Under the pieces are notes generated by a model that was given only the letters and a program-made list of their open reading frames with translations, made no database searches and was not told where the DNA came from. Position numbers and translations under genes: made by a program. DNA of 64,000 bases from assembly GCF_030269325.1 (NCBI RefSeq), contig NZ_BSTD01000002.1, positions 1,426,001 to 1,490,000 on the forward strand. The letters run 5' to 3'. This DNA comes from Amycolatopsis sp. NBRC 101858. GTDB taxonomy: Bacteria > Actinomycetota > Actinomycetes > Mycobacteriales > Pseudonocardiaceae. Shown here piece by piece: positions 15,437-22,604 of the stretch; position 1 is the stretch's first letter, and the number at the start of each line of letters is the position of its first letter.

Positions 15437-16344
15437 GCACCGGCAACCGGGCAGGCACCCGCGGTGCGAACACCGACAGCGCCGGGGCCTGGGTCGGCGC
15501 CAGCGGGGTGCACGCCGACGGCGCCGGGATCACCGGAACCCGGGCCGGCACCGGCGGGATCCCGGAGCCCACCGCCGGCGCGGCCGGGTCCGGCCCGCCC
15601 CGCGTCGATACCCGCGGCCTCGCCAAGACCAGCCGGCCCCGCGTCGACGCCCGCGGCCTCCCGGCCGATCCGCCGCTTTCACCGGAAAGCGGCGCGGCCC
15701 AGGGGCTTCCGGAAGTCACCATCGACGGCACCGAAATCTCGCCCGGGGTGTGGGTTGCTTCCGCCACCCGCGCCGACCTCGACGATCCGCCCGCCCATGC
15801 GGGGGACCTCGCCGAGGCCGGTACCCGGCCGGCCTGGCGGCGCGGGGAGTTCCTCGCCGGCCGGACCCTGTTGCGGCACCTGCTGCGGCGGATCCGGCCC
15901 GACCTGGCCGCGCTGCCGCTGTGCGCCGACCCCGCCGGGAAACCTCGGCTGGACGCCGGCGGCGAAGACCTCGCCCTGCCCGGCATCACCATCTCCCACG
16001 ACGAAGACCGGATCGCGGCGGCGGTGTGCGCGCACGGGGACGTGGGCGTCGATGTCCAGCTTCCCCCGGCGCGGCTGACCGACTCGGCCGTGCGCCGGTG
16101 CCTCGGCTCGCACGCCCCGGCGGTCACCGCCCTGCCCCGCTTGCGGCGGGCCAAGGAGTTCGCCTGGGTGTGGACCGTGCAGGAAGCGTGCGTCAAGGCT
16201 GCGGGCACCGGCATGGCCGGGCGGCCCTGGTCGATCGACGTCCCGCCCGGCGCGGTGTCCGGGCACTGGGGCGGATTCGCCTGGCTGAGCCTGCGCACCC
16301 GATCGCCGGTGCCCCTCAGCTGCGCCTTCCAGCCCGCTCCGTGA
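15433..16344 (+). CDS. 4'-phosphopantetheinyl transferase, Sfp type, with long disordered N-terminus
   Basis: A 303-residue protein. Residues about 95-303 form a phosphopantetheinyl transferase of the Sfp/EntD type: ISHDEDRIAAAVCAHGDVGVDVQ carries the magnesium-site aspartates, and WVWTVQEACVKAAG corresponds to the conserved WTxKEAxxK. Lys is replaced by Gln in that motif, while Glu and the final Lys are kept. It would convert the operon's apo-carriers to holo form. Residues 1-95 are a Gly/Ala/Thr/Arg-rich, apparently unstructured extension. An internal start would give a more usual length of about 210 residues, so the start is uncertain. The ATG at 15433 overlaps the flavoprotein stop as ATGA. 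Confidence 0.75.
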   Translation: MSTGNRAGTRGANTDSAGAWVGASGVHADGAGITGTRAGTGGIPEPTAGAAGSGPPRVDTRGLAKTSRPRVDARGLPADPPLSPESGAAQGLPEVTIDGTEISPGVWVASATRADLDDPPAHAGDLAEAGTRPAWRRGEFLAGRTLLRHLLRRIRPDLAALPLCADPAGKPRLDAGGEDLALPGITISHDEDRIAAAVCAHGDVGVDVQLPPARLTDSAVRRCLGSHAPAVTALPRLRRAKEFAWVWTVQEACVKAAGTGMAGRPWSIDVPPGAVSGHWGGFAWLSLRTRSPVPLSCAFQPAP

Positions 16345-17318
16345 CCCCGGTGCGGGACCCGACCACGACGACGGAGGTCGACGTGCACCTCGTCAACGCC
16401 CCGGACACCGTCCCGGAACTCAGCTGCTACACCACCAACCTGGTGGCCTACCTCGAAACCGACGAACCCGGGGTGCGCTCGCGCATGGCACACGCCGTGC
16501 GCCTGGCGGTCCGGCTCGACAGCGGGCCCGGGAACCTGGTGTTCTCCCAGCACTCGCGCATCGACGGCGCCGCCGCGCTCGGCTACCACGGCGCGGCGGA
16601 CCGGGGGCGGGCCGTCGCCGACCTCCAGGCCGAGCTCACCCGCTCGGGGCGGGTGCTGGCCGTCGCCGACACGTTCCACCTGTCCTGGTCCCCGGCGCAC
16701 GGGATCGCGCACTCGCCGCACTGGCTGCTGCTGCTCGGCCGGCGCGACGGGCGGTGGCTGGTGGCCGACCACTTCCGCGCGCTGACCCCGCTCGGCGAAC
16801 AGGAACCCTTCCTCGGCTGGCTGGACGACGCCACCGTGGAGCGCGCGCTGGCCCCGCACGGCCCGTGGCCGCCGGAGATCGCCCACCGCGACCGCTACGC
16901 GCTGGGCACCGCCGTGGAGCCGGTGCACGCCGACCGGTTCCGCTGGCTGGCGCGCACGACCGGCGAGGATCCCCCGGCCGACCCCAGCGCCTGGACCTGC
17001 GGCCTGCCGGAGGCGCTCGAGCGCGTCAGCGCGGTGCTGACCGAGGACGACACCGCCGCCGCCCGCTACGGCGACGACCTGTGGGCGGCGAGCAGGCACT
17101 ACACCTACCGCCTCGAAGTGCTCGCCGCGAACGGCGAGATCTGCGCGGAGGCCGCCGCCGCGGCCGCGGTGAGCTGGGGCGAGCTGCCCAAGGTCGTCCG
17201 GTTCGCCGCGGAGTCCGCCGCCCGGGGCCGGCCGCGCGCCGGCCTGCTGCGGCGGACCTTCGACGACCTGCTGCGCGTCCACGAAAAGACGACCACCGAA
17301 CCCGTATCGGAGGTATGA
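16341..17318 (+). CDS. BtrH-like acyltransferase 2
   Basis: A 325-residue protein weakly similar to the first BtrH-like protein and to the BtrH N-terminal family. It has an early cysteine in ELSCYTTNLVAYLE, then AVADTFHLSWSPAHGIAHSPHW in the position of the DxYHLPW...H motif. The C-terminal half is alpha-helical and lacks the carrier domain seen in the paralogue. BtrH-type proteins transfer an acyl or aminoacyl group from an ACP to an amine or another carrier. Having two in one operon suggests two transfer steps. The GTG at 16341 overlaps the transferase stop (GTGA). The acceptor is unknown. Confidence 0.6.
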   Translation: MTPVRDPTTTTEVDVHLVNAPDTVPELSCYTTNLVAYLETDEPGVRSRMAHAVRLAVRLDSGPGNLVFSQHSRIDGAAALGYHGAADRGRAVADLQAELTRSGRVLAVADTFHLSWSPAHGIAHSPHWLLLLGRRDGRWLVADHFRALTPLGEQEPFLGWLDDATVERALAPHGPWPPEIAHRDRYALGTAVEPVHADRFRWLARTTGEDPPADPSAWTCGLPEALERVSAVLTEDDTAAARYGDDLWAASRHYTYRLEVLAANGEICAEAAAAAAVSWGELPKVVRFAAESAARGRPRAGLLRRTFDDLLRVHEKTTTEPVSEV

Positions 17319-18847
17319 GCACGATGGAAACCCTGTACCAGTGGTTCGCCGCGTCGGCCGAAAAGCACGCCGATGCGCCCGCACTCGAAGTCGGGGCACG
17401 CACCCTGACCTACGCCGGGCTGCGGGATCTCGCCGGGCACATCGCCGCCGAGGCCGTCACCGCGGCGGGAACCGTACCCGCCCGGATCGGCGTGCTGGCC
17501 GAGCGCAGCGTGCTGACCTACGCGGGCTACCTCGCCGCGCACCGGCTCGGCAGCACCGCCGTCCCGCTCAACCCCGCGTTTCCCCGCGAGCGCAACCGGA
17601 TGATCGCCGAGGCCGCCGGCCTGGACCTGGTCCTCACCGAGGGCACGACCGCGCCGGCCGGCCTCGGCGTGCCGGAGCTGGTCATGACCGAACCCGCGGA
17701 CGGCGCCACGCGCACCCCGCCGGAGTCCCCGGCCGGGGACCTGGCCTACATCCTGTTCACCTCGGGCTCGACCGGGCAGCCCAAGGGCGTCCCGATCCGG
17801 CACCGCAACGTCTGCGCCTACCTCGGCCACGTCGTGCCGCGGTACGGGATGGCGCCGGGCAGCCGCGTCTCCCAGACGTTCGACCTGACCTTCGACCTGT
17901 CGGTGTTCGACATGTTCACCGCCTGGGGCGGTGGCGCGACGCTCGTCGTCCCCAGCCGCGAGGACCTGCTGGCGCCGGTGCGGTTCGTCGCGGAGAAGGA
18001 GCTGACCCACTGGTTCTCGGTGCCCTCGATGGTGTCCTTCGCCCAGCGGCTGCGCAGCCTGCGGCCCGGCAGCATGCCGACGTTGCGCTGGAGCCTGTTC
18101 TGCGGTGAACCGCTGACCACGCACCAGGCCACGGCCTGGCAGCGTGCCGCCCCCGGCGGGGTCGTGGAGAACCTCTACGGCCCCACCGAGCTGACCATCA
18201 GCTGCGCCGAGTTCCGGCTGCCCGCCGATCCGGCGGACTGGCCGGCCACGGCCAACGGGACGGTGCCGATCGGGCGCCTCTACCCCACCGTGAACCACGT
18301 CGTGCTCAACGACGAGGGTCTCCCCGCCGTGGAAGGGGAACTCTGCGCGCGCGGGCCTCAGCGGTTCCCCGGTTACCTCGACCCGGCCGACAACGAGGGC
18401 CGCTTCTACCACTTCGGCCCGGGCGACCGGAGCGCCCGGCCGCACGCCGCGGGCGACGAGCTCGGCGACGACGCCTGGTACCGCACCGGGGACCGGGTGT
18501 CCTGGCAGGACGGTTTCCTCGTCCACTTGGGACGGTCGGACCAGCAGGTGAAGGTGCAGGGCTACCGGGTGGAGCTCGGCGAGATCGAGGCCGTGCTGCG
18601 GGATCAGGAGCCGGTGCGCGACGCGATCGTGCTCGCCCTGCCCGGCAGCGGCGGCACCACCGAGCTCGAAGCGGTGTGCACGGGTTCGCACCTCGACCCC
18701 GACCGGCTGCTCGACGCCGTCGGCGGCCGGCTGCCCGGGTACATGGTGCCCCGGCGGCTCACCGTGCTGGACGCGCTGCCGCTCAACGTCAACGGCAAGA
18801 TCGACCGCTCGGCCCTCACCGCGGACGCGATCGGGCAGCGCGGATGA
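17315..18847 (+). CDS. Stand-alone amino-acid adenylating enzyme (A-domain-like ligase 2)
   Basis: A 510-residue adenylation protein resembling an excised NRPS A domain. Core motifs: A3 ILFTSGSTGQPKGVPIRH, A4 TFDLSVFDMFTAWGGG, A5 ENLYGPTELTISC, A7/A8 YRTGDRVSW and GRSDQQVKVQGYRVELGE, and A10 PLNVNGKIDRSAL. The Asp in the A4 segment corresponds to the residue that normally holds the alpha-amino group (Asp235), so an alpha-amino acid is the likely substrate. It has no condensation or carrier domain and must load one of the free ACPs. The ATG at 17315 overlaps the previous stop. It differs from ligase 1, so the pathway activates two carboxylates or loads two carriers. Confidence 0.85.
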   Translation: MSTMETLYQWFAASAEKHADAPALEVGARTLTYAGLRDLAGHIAAEAVTAAGTVPARIGVLAERSVLTYAGYLAAHRLGSTAVPLNPAFPRERNRMIAEAAGLDLVLTEGTTAPAGLGVPELVMTEPADGATRTPPESPAGDLAYILFTSGSTGQPKGVPIRHRNVCAYLGHVVPRYGMAPGSRVSQTFDLTFDLSVFDMFTAWGGGATLVVPSREDLLAPVRFVAEKELTHWFSVPSMVSFAQRLRSLRPGSMPTLRWSLFCGEPLTTHQATAWQRAAPGGVVENLYGPTELTISCAEFRLPADPADWPATANGTVPIGRLYPTVNHVVLNDEGLPAVEGELCARGPQRFPGYLDPADNEGRFYHFGPGDRSARPHAAGDELGDDAWYRTGDRVSWQDGFLVHLGRSDQQVKVQGYRVELGEIEAVLRDQEPVRDAIVLALPGSGGTTELEAVCTGSHLDPDRLLDAVGGRLPGYMVPRRLTVLDALPLNVNGKIDRSALTADAIGQRG

Positions 18848-19404
18848 CCACCGAAACCCCGGAAGGGAAGACCATGGAAACCGCACCCGTCCCCCCGTCC
18901 CGGTTCCCTGCCGCGCGCCCGCCCGCGCCGGGCCTGGTGCCCGCGGAGGGGTTCCGCCGGGCGATCGCGAAGCTGCCGACCGGGGTCACCGTGCTCACCA
19001 CCGTCACCGAGGACACCCCCGTCGGCTGCACGGCCAACGCGGTGATGTCGCTCTCGGCCGACACCCCGAGCGTCCTGGTGTCGCTGGGCTGCCACAGCCG
19101 GACCCTCGAGGCCATCCTCGACAACGGGGTCTTCGCCGTGAACACGCTGTCCTGGTCGCAGCGGGCGCTGACCCGCAAGTTCGCCACCGGCAGCCCGGCC
19201 GAGCGGTTCGCCGGGGTGCCGTGGCAGCCCCAGCGCCGGATCCCCGTGCTCTCCGCGGCGGGGGTGGCGCTGGTCTGCGAGGTCGGTGACACCGCGACGC
19301 TGCTGGACCACACCGTGGTCGTCGGCAAGGTGGTCTGGCTGCGGGACACGAACGCGGCCCCGACGGTGCTCTACGGACGAGAGCAGTACCCGCTCGGGGC
19401 CTGA
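18844..19404 (+). CDS. Flavin reductase (DIM6/NTAB, HpaC-like)
   Basis: A 186-residue NAD(P)H:flavin oxidoreductase of the split-barrel family. The core FRRAIAKLPTGVTVLTTVTE, CTANAVMSLSADTPSVLVSLG and the FAVNTLSW segment are characteristic. Such enzymes supply reduced FMN or FAD to two-component monooxygenases; VlmR/VlmH of valanimycin is a precedent in which the oxygenase has the acyl-CoA-dehydrogenase fold found upstream here. Two starts are possible: the ATG at 18844, coupled to the ligase stop, or the ATG at 18874, which has the stronger ribosome site GGAAGGGAAG. The residues between them are not conserved-looking. It is the last gene of the rightward operon. Confidence 0.85.
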   Translation: MTTETPEGKTMETAPVPPSRFPAARPPAPGLVPAEGFRRAIAKLPTGVTVLTTVTEDTPVGCTANAVMSLSADTPSVLVSLGCHSRTLEAILDNGVFAVNTLSWSQRALTRKFATGSPAERFAGVPWQPQRRIPVLSAAGVALVCEVGDTATLLDHTVVVGKVVWLRDTNAAPTVLYGREQYPLGA

Positions 19405-19418
19405 GGAAAGACCGGGCA

Positions 19419-19469
19419 GCGCCCGGCCCGGCGGTCCACCCTCACCGGGCGGACCGCTGGGCCGGGCGC
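19419..19469. terminator. Bidirectional hairpin terminator between the operon and lysR
   Basis: Two 19-base arms, 19419-19437 and 19451-19469, are complementary except for one G-T pair, with a 13-base loop. The structure sits 14 bases after the flavin reductase stop and overlaps the last eight codons of the convergent LysR gene. It could end transcription from both sides. There is no obvious U tract, as is usual for high-GC actinomycetes. Confidence 0.8.
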
Positions 19470-20377
19470 GTTCCCGCGTCCGCGACCTGCTCGGCGGTGG
19501 CGCGGGCCGCCGCGTCGAGCAGCACCGAGAACCGGGGGTCGGTGCGGATCTCGCCGTGCCAGGCGACTTGCGTGAAGACCTGGAACGGCGCGGTCCACGG
19601 CACCTCGACCAGCCGGCCCTCGGCCAGTTCGGTGGCGACGCTGAGCCGGGGCAGCAGCGCGAGGCCCAGCCCCGCGGCCAGCGCGTGCTTCACCGCGTCG
19701 ATCGAGCCGAAGGTCAGCGCGCGGATCCGGGTGTCGCCGACGTCGCCCAGCGTCCGCTCGAACAGGCGCTGGTAGCCGCTGCCCCGGTGCGCGCACAGCA
19801 AGGGGTACCGCGCCAGCCGCGAGGTGGGTACCGGCTCGCGGCCGAGCGGGCCGTCCGGGCCGGTGACCACCACGAGCGGTTCCGGGCACAGCAGGGTCGA
19901 ATCGGCCTTCGGCGAGGACTCGCAGACGTCGATGAAGAACGCGCAGTCGACGTCGGAGTCGCCGATGCGGCTCCACGGGTCCTCTTCCAGCGGCCGGATC
20001 TCCAGCGCCAGCTCGGGATGCCGCCGGTACAAGTATTCGATGATCGGCACCAGCCGGTAGGAGGTGAGCCCGCTGTCGGCGCCGACGGTCAGCGCGTCGC
20101 CGGGGGCGGTGCCCTCGAGCACGGTCTCCTCGGCCATCCGGCTCAGCTTCACGATCTTGTGGGCGTAGCGCCGGAACCGCTGGCCGGCGGTGGTGAGCCG
20201 GATGAGCGCGCCGGTGCGGTTGAACAGGTCGCACGCGAGGTCGCGCTCGAGTTTCTTGATCCGGGCGGTGACCGTGGGCTGGGCCAGGCTCAGATCGCTG
20301 GCCGCCTTGGTGAAGCTCGACTGCTCGGCCACCCTGAGGAAGGTGGAGAGGGAAGCGGTGTCCACGGCCCGGATCAC
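19442..20377 (-). CDS. LysR-family transcriptional regulator
   Basis: A 311-residue regulator with the N-terminal winged-helix domain (TFLRVAEQSSFTKAASDLSLAQ in overlapping pieces, then PTVTARIKKLERDL) and a periplasmic-binding-like effector domain ending in SVLLDAAARATAEQV. The GTG at 20377 is chosen because it overlaps the stop of a small upstream reading frame as GTGA; a GTG at 20365 is an alternative. Convergent with the carrier-protein operon and sharing its terminator, it is the only regulator in the left biosynthetic block. It is therefore the best candidate for its control, with an aromatic, amino-acid or acyl effector that cannot be guessed. Confidence 0.85.
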   Translation of the reverse strand: MIRAVDTASLSTFLRVAEQSSFTKAASDLSLAQPTVTARIKKLERDLACDLFNRTGALIRLTTAGQRFRRYAHKIVKLSRMAEETVLEGTAPGDALTVGADSGLTSYRLVPIIEYLYRRHPELALEIRPLEEDPWSRIGDSDVDCAFFIDVCESSPKADSTLLCPEPLVVVTGPDGPLGREPVPTSRLARYPLLCAHRGSGYQRLFERTLGDVGDTRIRALTFGSIDAVKHALAAGLGLALLPRLSVATELAEGRLVEVPWTAPFQVFTQVAWHGEIRTDPRFSVLLDAAARATAEQVADAGTRPAQRSAR

Positions 20378-20538
20378 CGCCTGCCGGGTCGAGCGGCACG
20401 GGGGGCGATCCCCCGGCCCGGGCGAGTGTTCCCTTCGCTGAGCGGCGTGAGTTTTCGCGGGACCGTGTCCGCGGTGGTCCGCGGACGAGCCCTCCGGTCG
20501 GATTCTCTCGCACCATGGTGGAGCCCGGTCCCGAACAC
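20374..20538 (-). CDS. Possible 54-residue leader peptide upstream of lysR
   Basis: A short reading frame starts at a GTG (20538) four bases after a perfect AGGAGG (20548-20543). It ends in a TGA that overlaps the LysR GTG as GTGA. The product would be rich in Arg, Pro and Thr, with no recognised domain. The strong ribosome site and exact coupling to lysR suggest it is translated, perhaps only to deliver ribosomes to lysR. The amino-acid content could also be chance in GC-rich DNA. A GCCGGCC/GGCCGGC hairpin lies just upstream at 20553-20572. Confidence 0.4.
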   Translation of the reverse strand: MFGTGLHHGARESDRRARPRTTADTVPRKLTPLSEGNTRPGRGIAPRAARPGRR

Positions 20539-20552
20539 GAAACCTCCTAGCG

Positions 20553-20572
20553 GCCGGCCATTCGCGGCCGGC
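20553..20572. other. Small GC hairpin in the lysR leader region
   Basis: Seven-base arms GCCGGCC (20553-20559) and GGCCGGC (20566-20572) enclose a six-base loop, directly upstream of the AGGAGG that precedes the short leader frame. It could be an attenuator or a weak terminator for azlD. At this base composition such a hairpin can arise by chance. Confidence 0.3.
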
Positions 20573-20904
20573 ACGACACCTTTCACGACGACGTTCCCCC
20601 GATCGGCATCCTCGGCGTTCTCACGGCTTCAGATGACCCCTCGTCCCTTCGTTCGTGCTCTCGGCCACGCCCGTCTCGGGCGAACCGGCCTCGACCGGTG
20701 ACCCGCTGCGGGTACCACCGGGCGATGATCGGGCAAACTGCCACCATCGGGCAGGAAGAACGCATTCCTTTTCACCCATCGTGGCCGGTTCGACAATTTC
20801 CTCACTCCAAGAGACCAGCGTCGCGACCGTTGTCCGGTTCGGCTTCCGAGATTCTCCGTTGTGCAGTTTTCGATCGGCCGTTCACGTTTCCGGGGTGCGC
20901 GGGC
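20573..20904. other. Intergenic region between azlD and the lysR leader, no gene seen
   Basis: About 330 bases lie between the end of azlD and the lysR leader frame. Base composition is somewhat lower in GC than the flanks, with several short A/T runs around 20750-20870. I see no protein with recognisable features, no RNA gene and no repeat. It may hold the promoter of lysR and a terminator region for azlCD, but I cannot point to either. Confidence 0.5.
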
Positions 20905-21225
20905 TCAGCCGAAAGCCAGTCGCAGCAAGGCACTCACGACCGCGGCGCCGATCATCGCGGTCAGGATGGACCGCTTGCCTGCCAGCAGGGCGACGCCGAC
21001 GCCGACCCCCGCCAGCGCGGTGAGCGTCCGCATCGAGGAGACCCCACCCGATGCGGGCCACAGCAGCGTGACCACCAGACCGGCGATGAGGGCCGGGGTC
21101 GCGCAGGTCAGCGCGTTGCGCAGCCAGGTGGGCAGTTCGCGCCCGCCCGCCGCCAGCGGTACCACCACGCGCAACGTGAGCGCGGTGGCGCCGAGCGCCA
21201 GCACGATGATCCACTGGTAAGTCAT
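20905..21225 (-). CDS. azlD: AzlD-family branched-chain amino-acid export subunit
   Basis: A 106-residue membrane protein with four hydrophobic segments. It begins MTYQWIIVLALGATALTLRV and contains LPTWLRNALTCATPALIAGL, the hallmark of AzlD. AzlD partners with AzlC (BrnE/BrnF type) to export branched-chain amino acids, methionine or related compounds. Its ATG at 21225 overlaps the azlC stop as ATGA, so the two are made together. No terminator is visible after its stop. Export of an unusual amino acid made by the left locus is conceivable, but the pair is common in ordinary actinomycete genomes. Confidence 0.85.
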   Translation of the reverse strand: MTYQWIIVLALGATALTLRVVVPLAAGGRELPTWLRNALTCATPALIAGLVVTLLWPASGGVSSMRTLTALAGVGVGVALLAGKRSILTAMIGAAVVSALLRLAFG

Positions 21226-21914
21226 CGCCGCACCCCCAACGCCGTTCCGGCCACGGCACCGGCGGCTCCGGCCACCAGCACCGGGATCCCCGGGGGCGCC
21301 CAGGCGACCAGCGCACCCGCGGTGACGACGCCGAGGACCGCCAGGCCCCAGGCACGCGCGGTCTTCAGGTGCGTGCGCAGCAGGCCGAGGAAGAACACCG
21401 GGTAGGCGGCGTCGAGCCCCAGCCGTCCCGGATCGCCGATGGCGTCGCCGAGGATGGCCCCCAGCGCGGTCCCCGCGGTCCAGCCGCACAGGCACAGCGC
21501 GCCGGCCACCCGCAGGGTTCGCAGGTCGTAGCGCCCGTCACCGCGGTGGGCGATCGCCCAGGACCCGTCGGTGATCAGCAGTGCCGTCCCGGCCCGCGAC
21601 CAGGCGGACCCGGTCAGCGCCGGGGCGATCGTGGTGCCCATCAACAGGTAGCGGGCGTTGAGCGCGGCGGCCGCGCCGATGACGGCCCAGACCGAGCCGT
21701 GCTGGCCGATGACGGCGACCGCGCCGTACTGGGCGCTGCCGGAGAACACCAGCAGCGACATGGCGACCGGCGCCAGCACACCCATCCCGACCGAGGCCGC
21801 GAGCGCACCGAACGCCATGCCGTCGGCCAGGTCGGCCGCGGCCACCGGCAGCACCGGGCGCACGACGCGGCCCGGCGAACGGGGTTCGGCGGTGGTTTCG
21901 GTCACGATGCTCAC
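21222..21914 (-). CDS. azlC: AzlC-family branched-chain amino-acid permease
   Basis: A 230-residue polytopic membrane protein. The conserved motifs DLADGMAFGALAASVG, LLVFSGSAQYGAVAVIG and NARYLLMG are typical of AzlC, the large subunit of the AzlCD exporter. The ATG at 21914 is preceded by GAGGTGAG. It is divergent from a CGNR zinc-finger regulator, and the shared 137-base gap contains an exact 12-base inverted repeat and further copies of its GGTAAC core. The pair is therefore probably repressed or activated by that regulator. Confidence 0.9.
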   Translation of the reverse strand: MSIVTETTAEPRSPGRVVRPVLPVAAADLADGMAFGALAASVGMGVLAPVAMSLLVFSGSAQYGAVAVIGQHGSVWAVIGAAAALNARYLLMGTTIAPALTGSAWSRAGTALLITDGSWAIAHRGDGRYDLRTLRVAGALCLCGWTAGTALGAILGDAIGDPGRLGLDAAYPVFFLGLLRTHLKTARAWGLAVLGVVTAGALVAWAPPGIPVLVAGAAGAVAGTALGVRR

Positions 21915-21937
21915 CTCCTCGGACGTCGACCCCGCCG

Positions 21938-22045
21938 ATGTTACCAGCAGAGCCGAGTGTTGGTAACCGGAACGGGCGATCGTTCGTCATATTCGCAGGT
22001 AAGGAGCTCAGAGCAGTAACCAACGGCGGAACATGCTGGTAACAT
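21938..22045. promoter_or_regulatory. Repeated GGTAAC/GTTACC operator candidates in the azlC-CGNR divergent promoter
   Basis: ATGTTACCAGCA at 21938-21949 is the exact reverse complement of TGCTGGTAACAT at 22034-22045. Between them lie GTTGGTAACC (21959-21968) and GTAACCAAC (22016-22024), so a GGTAAC-like core occurs four times in about 110 bases. The symmetrical placement, one exact element near each start codon, suggests binding sites for the divergent regulator controlling both itself and azlCD. Confidence 0.6.
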
Positions 22046-22051
22046 GGTGGG

Positions 22052-22600
22052 ATGGTTCCCCGTCCCGCAGCACCAGCCCCGCTCGCCGTGGTGCAAACCT
22101 TGGTCAACACCCGCGAGCTGCTGGAGCACCGGGACGACCTGAGCACCCCGGCCGGCCTGGTGGCGTGGGCGGAGTCCGAAGGACTGCCGTGCCCGGCCCG
22201 GCCGACGGAGGCCGACCTGACCCGGATGCGCAGGTTCCGGGAAGCACTGCGGCAGTTCCTGGGCAACGCCGAGGGCGCGGCGAGCGTGCTCAACGGCGAA
22301 CTGGCCCGGACCGGCACCCGTCCCCTCCTGCGGGCCGGGCCACCGGCCGCGGACTTCATCGGGGACGCCACCACTCCCCTGGACACGGCGATCACCCGGG
22401 TACTCGCGGCGGTGGTCACGACCAGCCTCGACGGTTCCCTGCGCCGCCTGAAGACCTGCGCGGCGGAAGACTGCTTATGGGCCTTCTACGACCGCTCCCC
22501 CAACGCGGTCAGCCGCTGGTGCGAGACATCGGTCTGCGGCGCCCGGCACAAGATGCGCGCCTACCGCGCCCGCCAGGCCGCGGGCCGCACCGCGGATTGA
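22052..22600 (+). CDS. CGNR zinc-finger (ABATE-domain) transcriptional regulator
   Basis: A 182-residue protein. The N-terminal part (LVNTRELLEHRDDLSTPAGL) is the stress-induced ABATE domain. The C-terminal 45 residues carry the CGNR zinc finger with four cysteines in RLKTCAAEDCLWAFYDRS and SRWCETSVCGARHKMRAYR. These proteins are putative DNA-binding regulators, usually next to transporters or detoxification genes. The ATG at 22052 has GGTGGG close upstream. Codon 142 is a TTA (22475-22477), a very rare leucine codon in such genomes and a hint of bldA-type translational control. Convergent, nearly touching, with the HxlR gene. Confidence 0.85.
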   Translation: MVPRPAAPAPLAVVQTLVNTRELLEHRDDLSTPAGLVAWAESEGLPCPARPTEADLTRMRRFREALRQFLGNAEGAASVLNGELARTGTRPLLRAGPPAADFIGDATTPLDTAITRVLAAVVTTSLDGSLRRLKTCAAEDCLWAFYDRSPNAVSRWCETSVCGARHKMRAYRARQAAGRTAD

Positions 22601-22604
22601 GTCC

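Noticed and set aside
5427..19404. Aminoglycoside side-chain cluster on the strength of Btr-like genes
   Set aside because: No aminocyclitol or sugar genes are present in the window, so only the carrier-protein logic, not the product class, can be borrowed from butirosin.
20374..20586. Longer version of the lysR leader frame starting at an ATG near 20586
   Set aside because: That ATG has no ribosome site and lies upstream of the hairpin; the AGGAGG-GTG start at 20538 is better placed.
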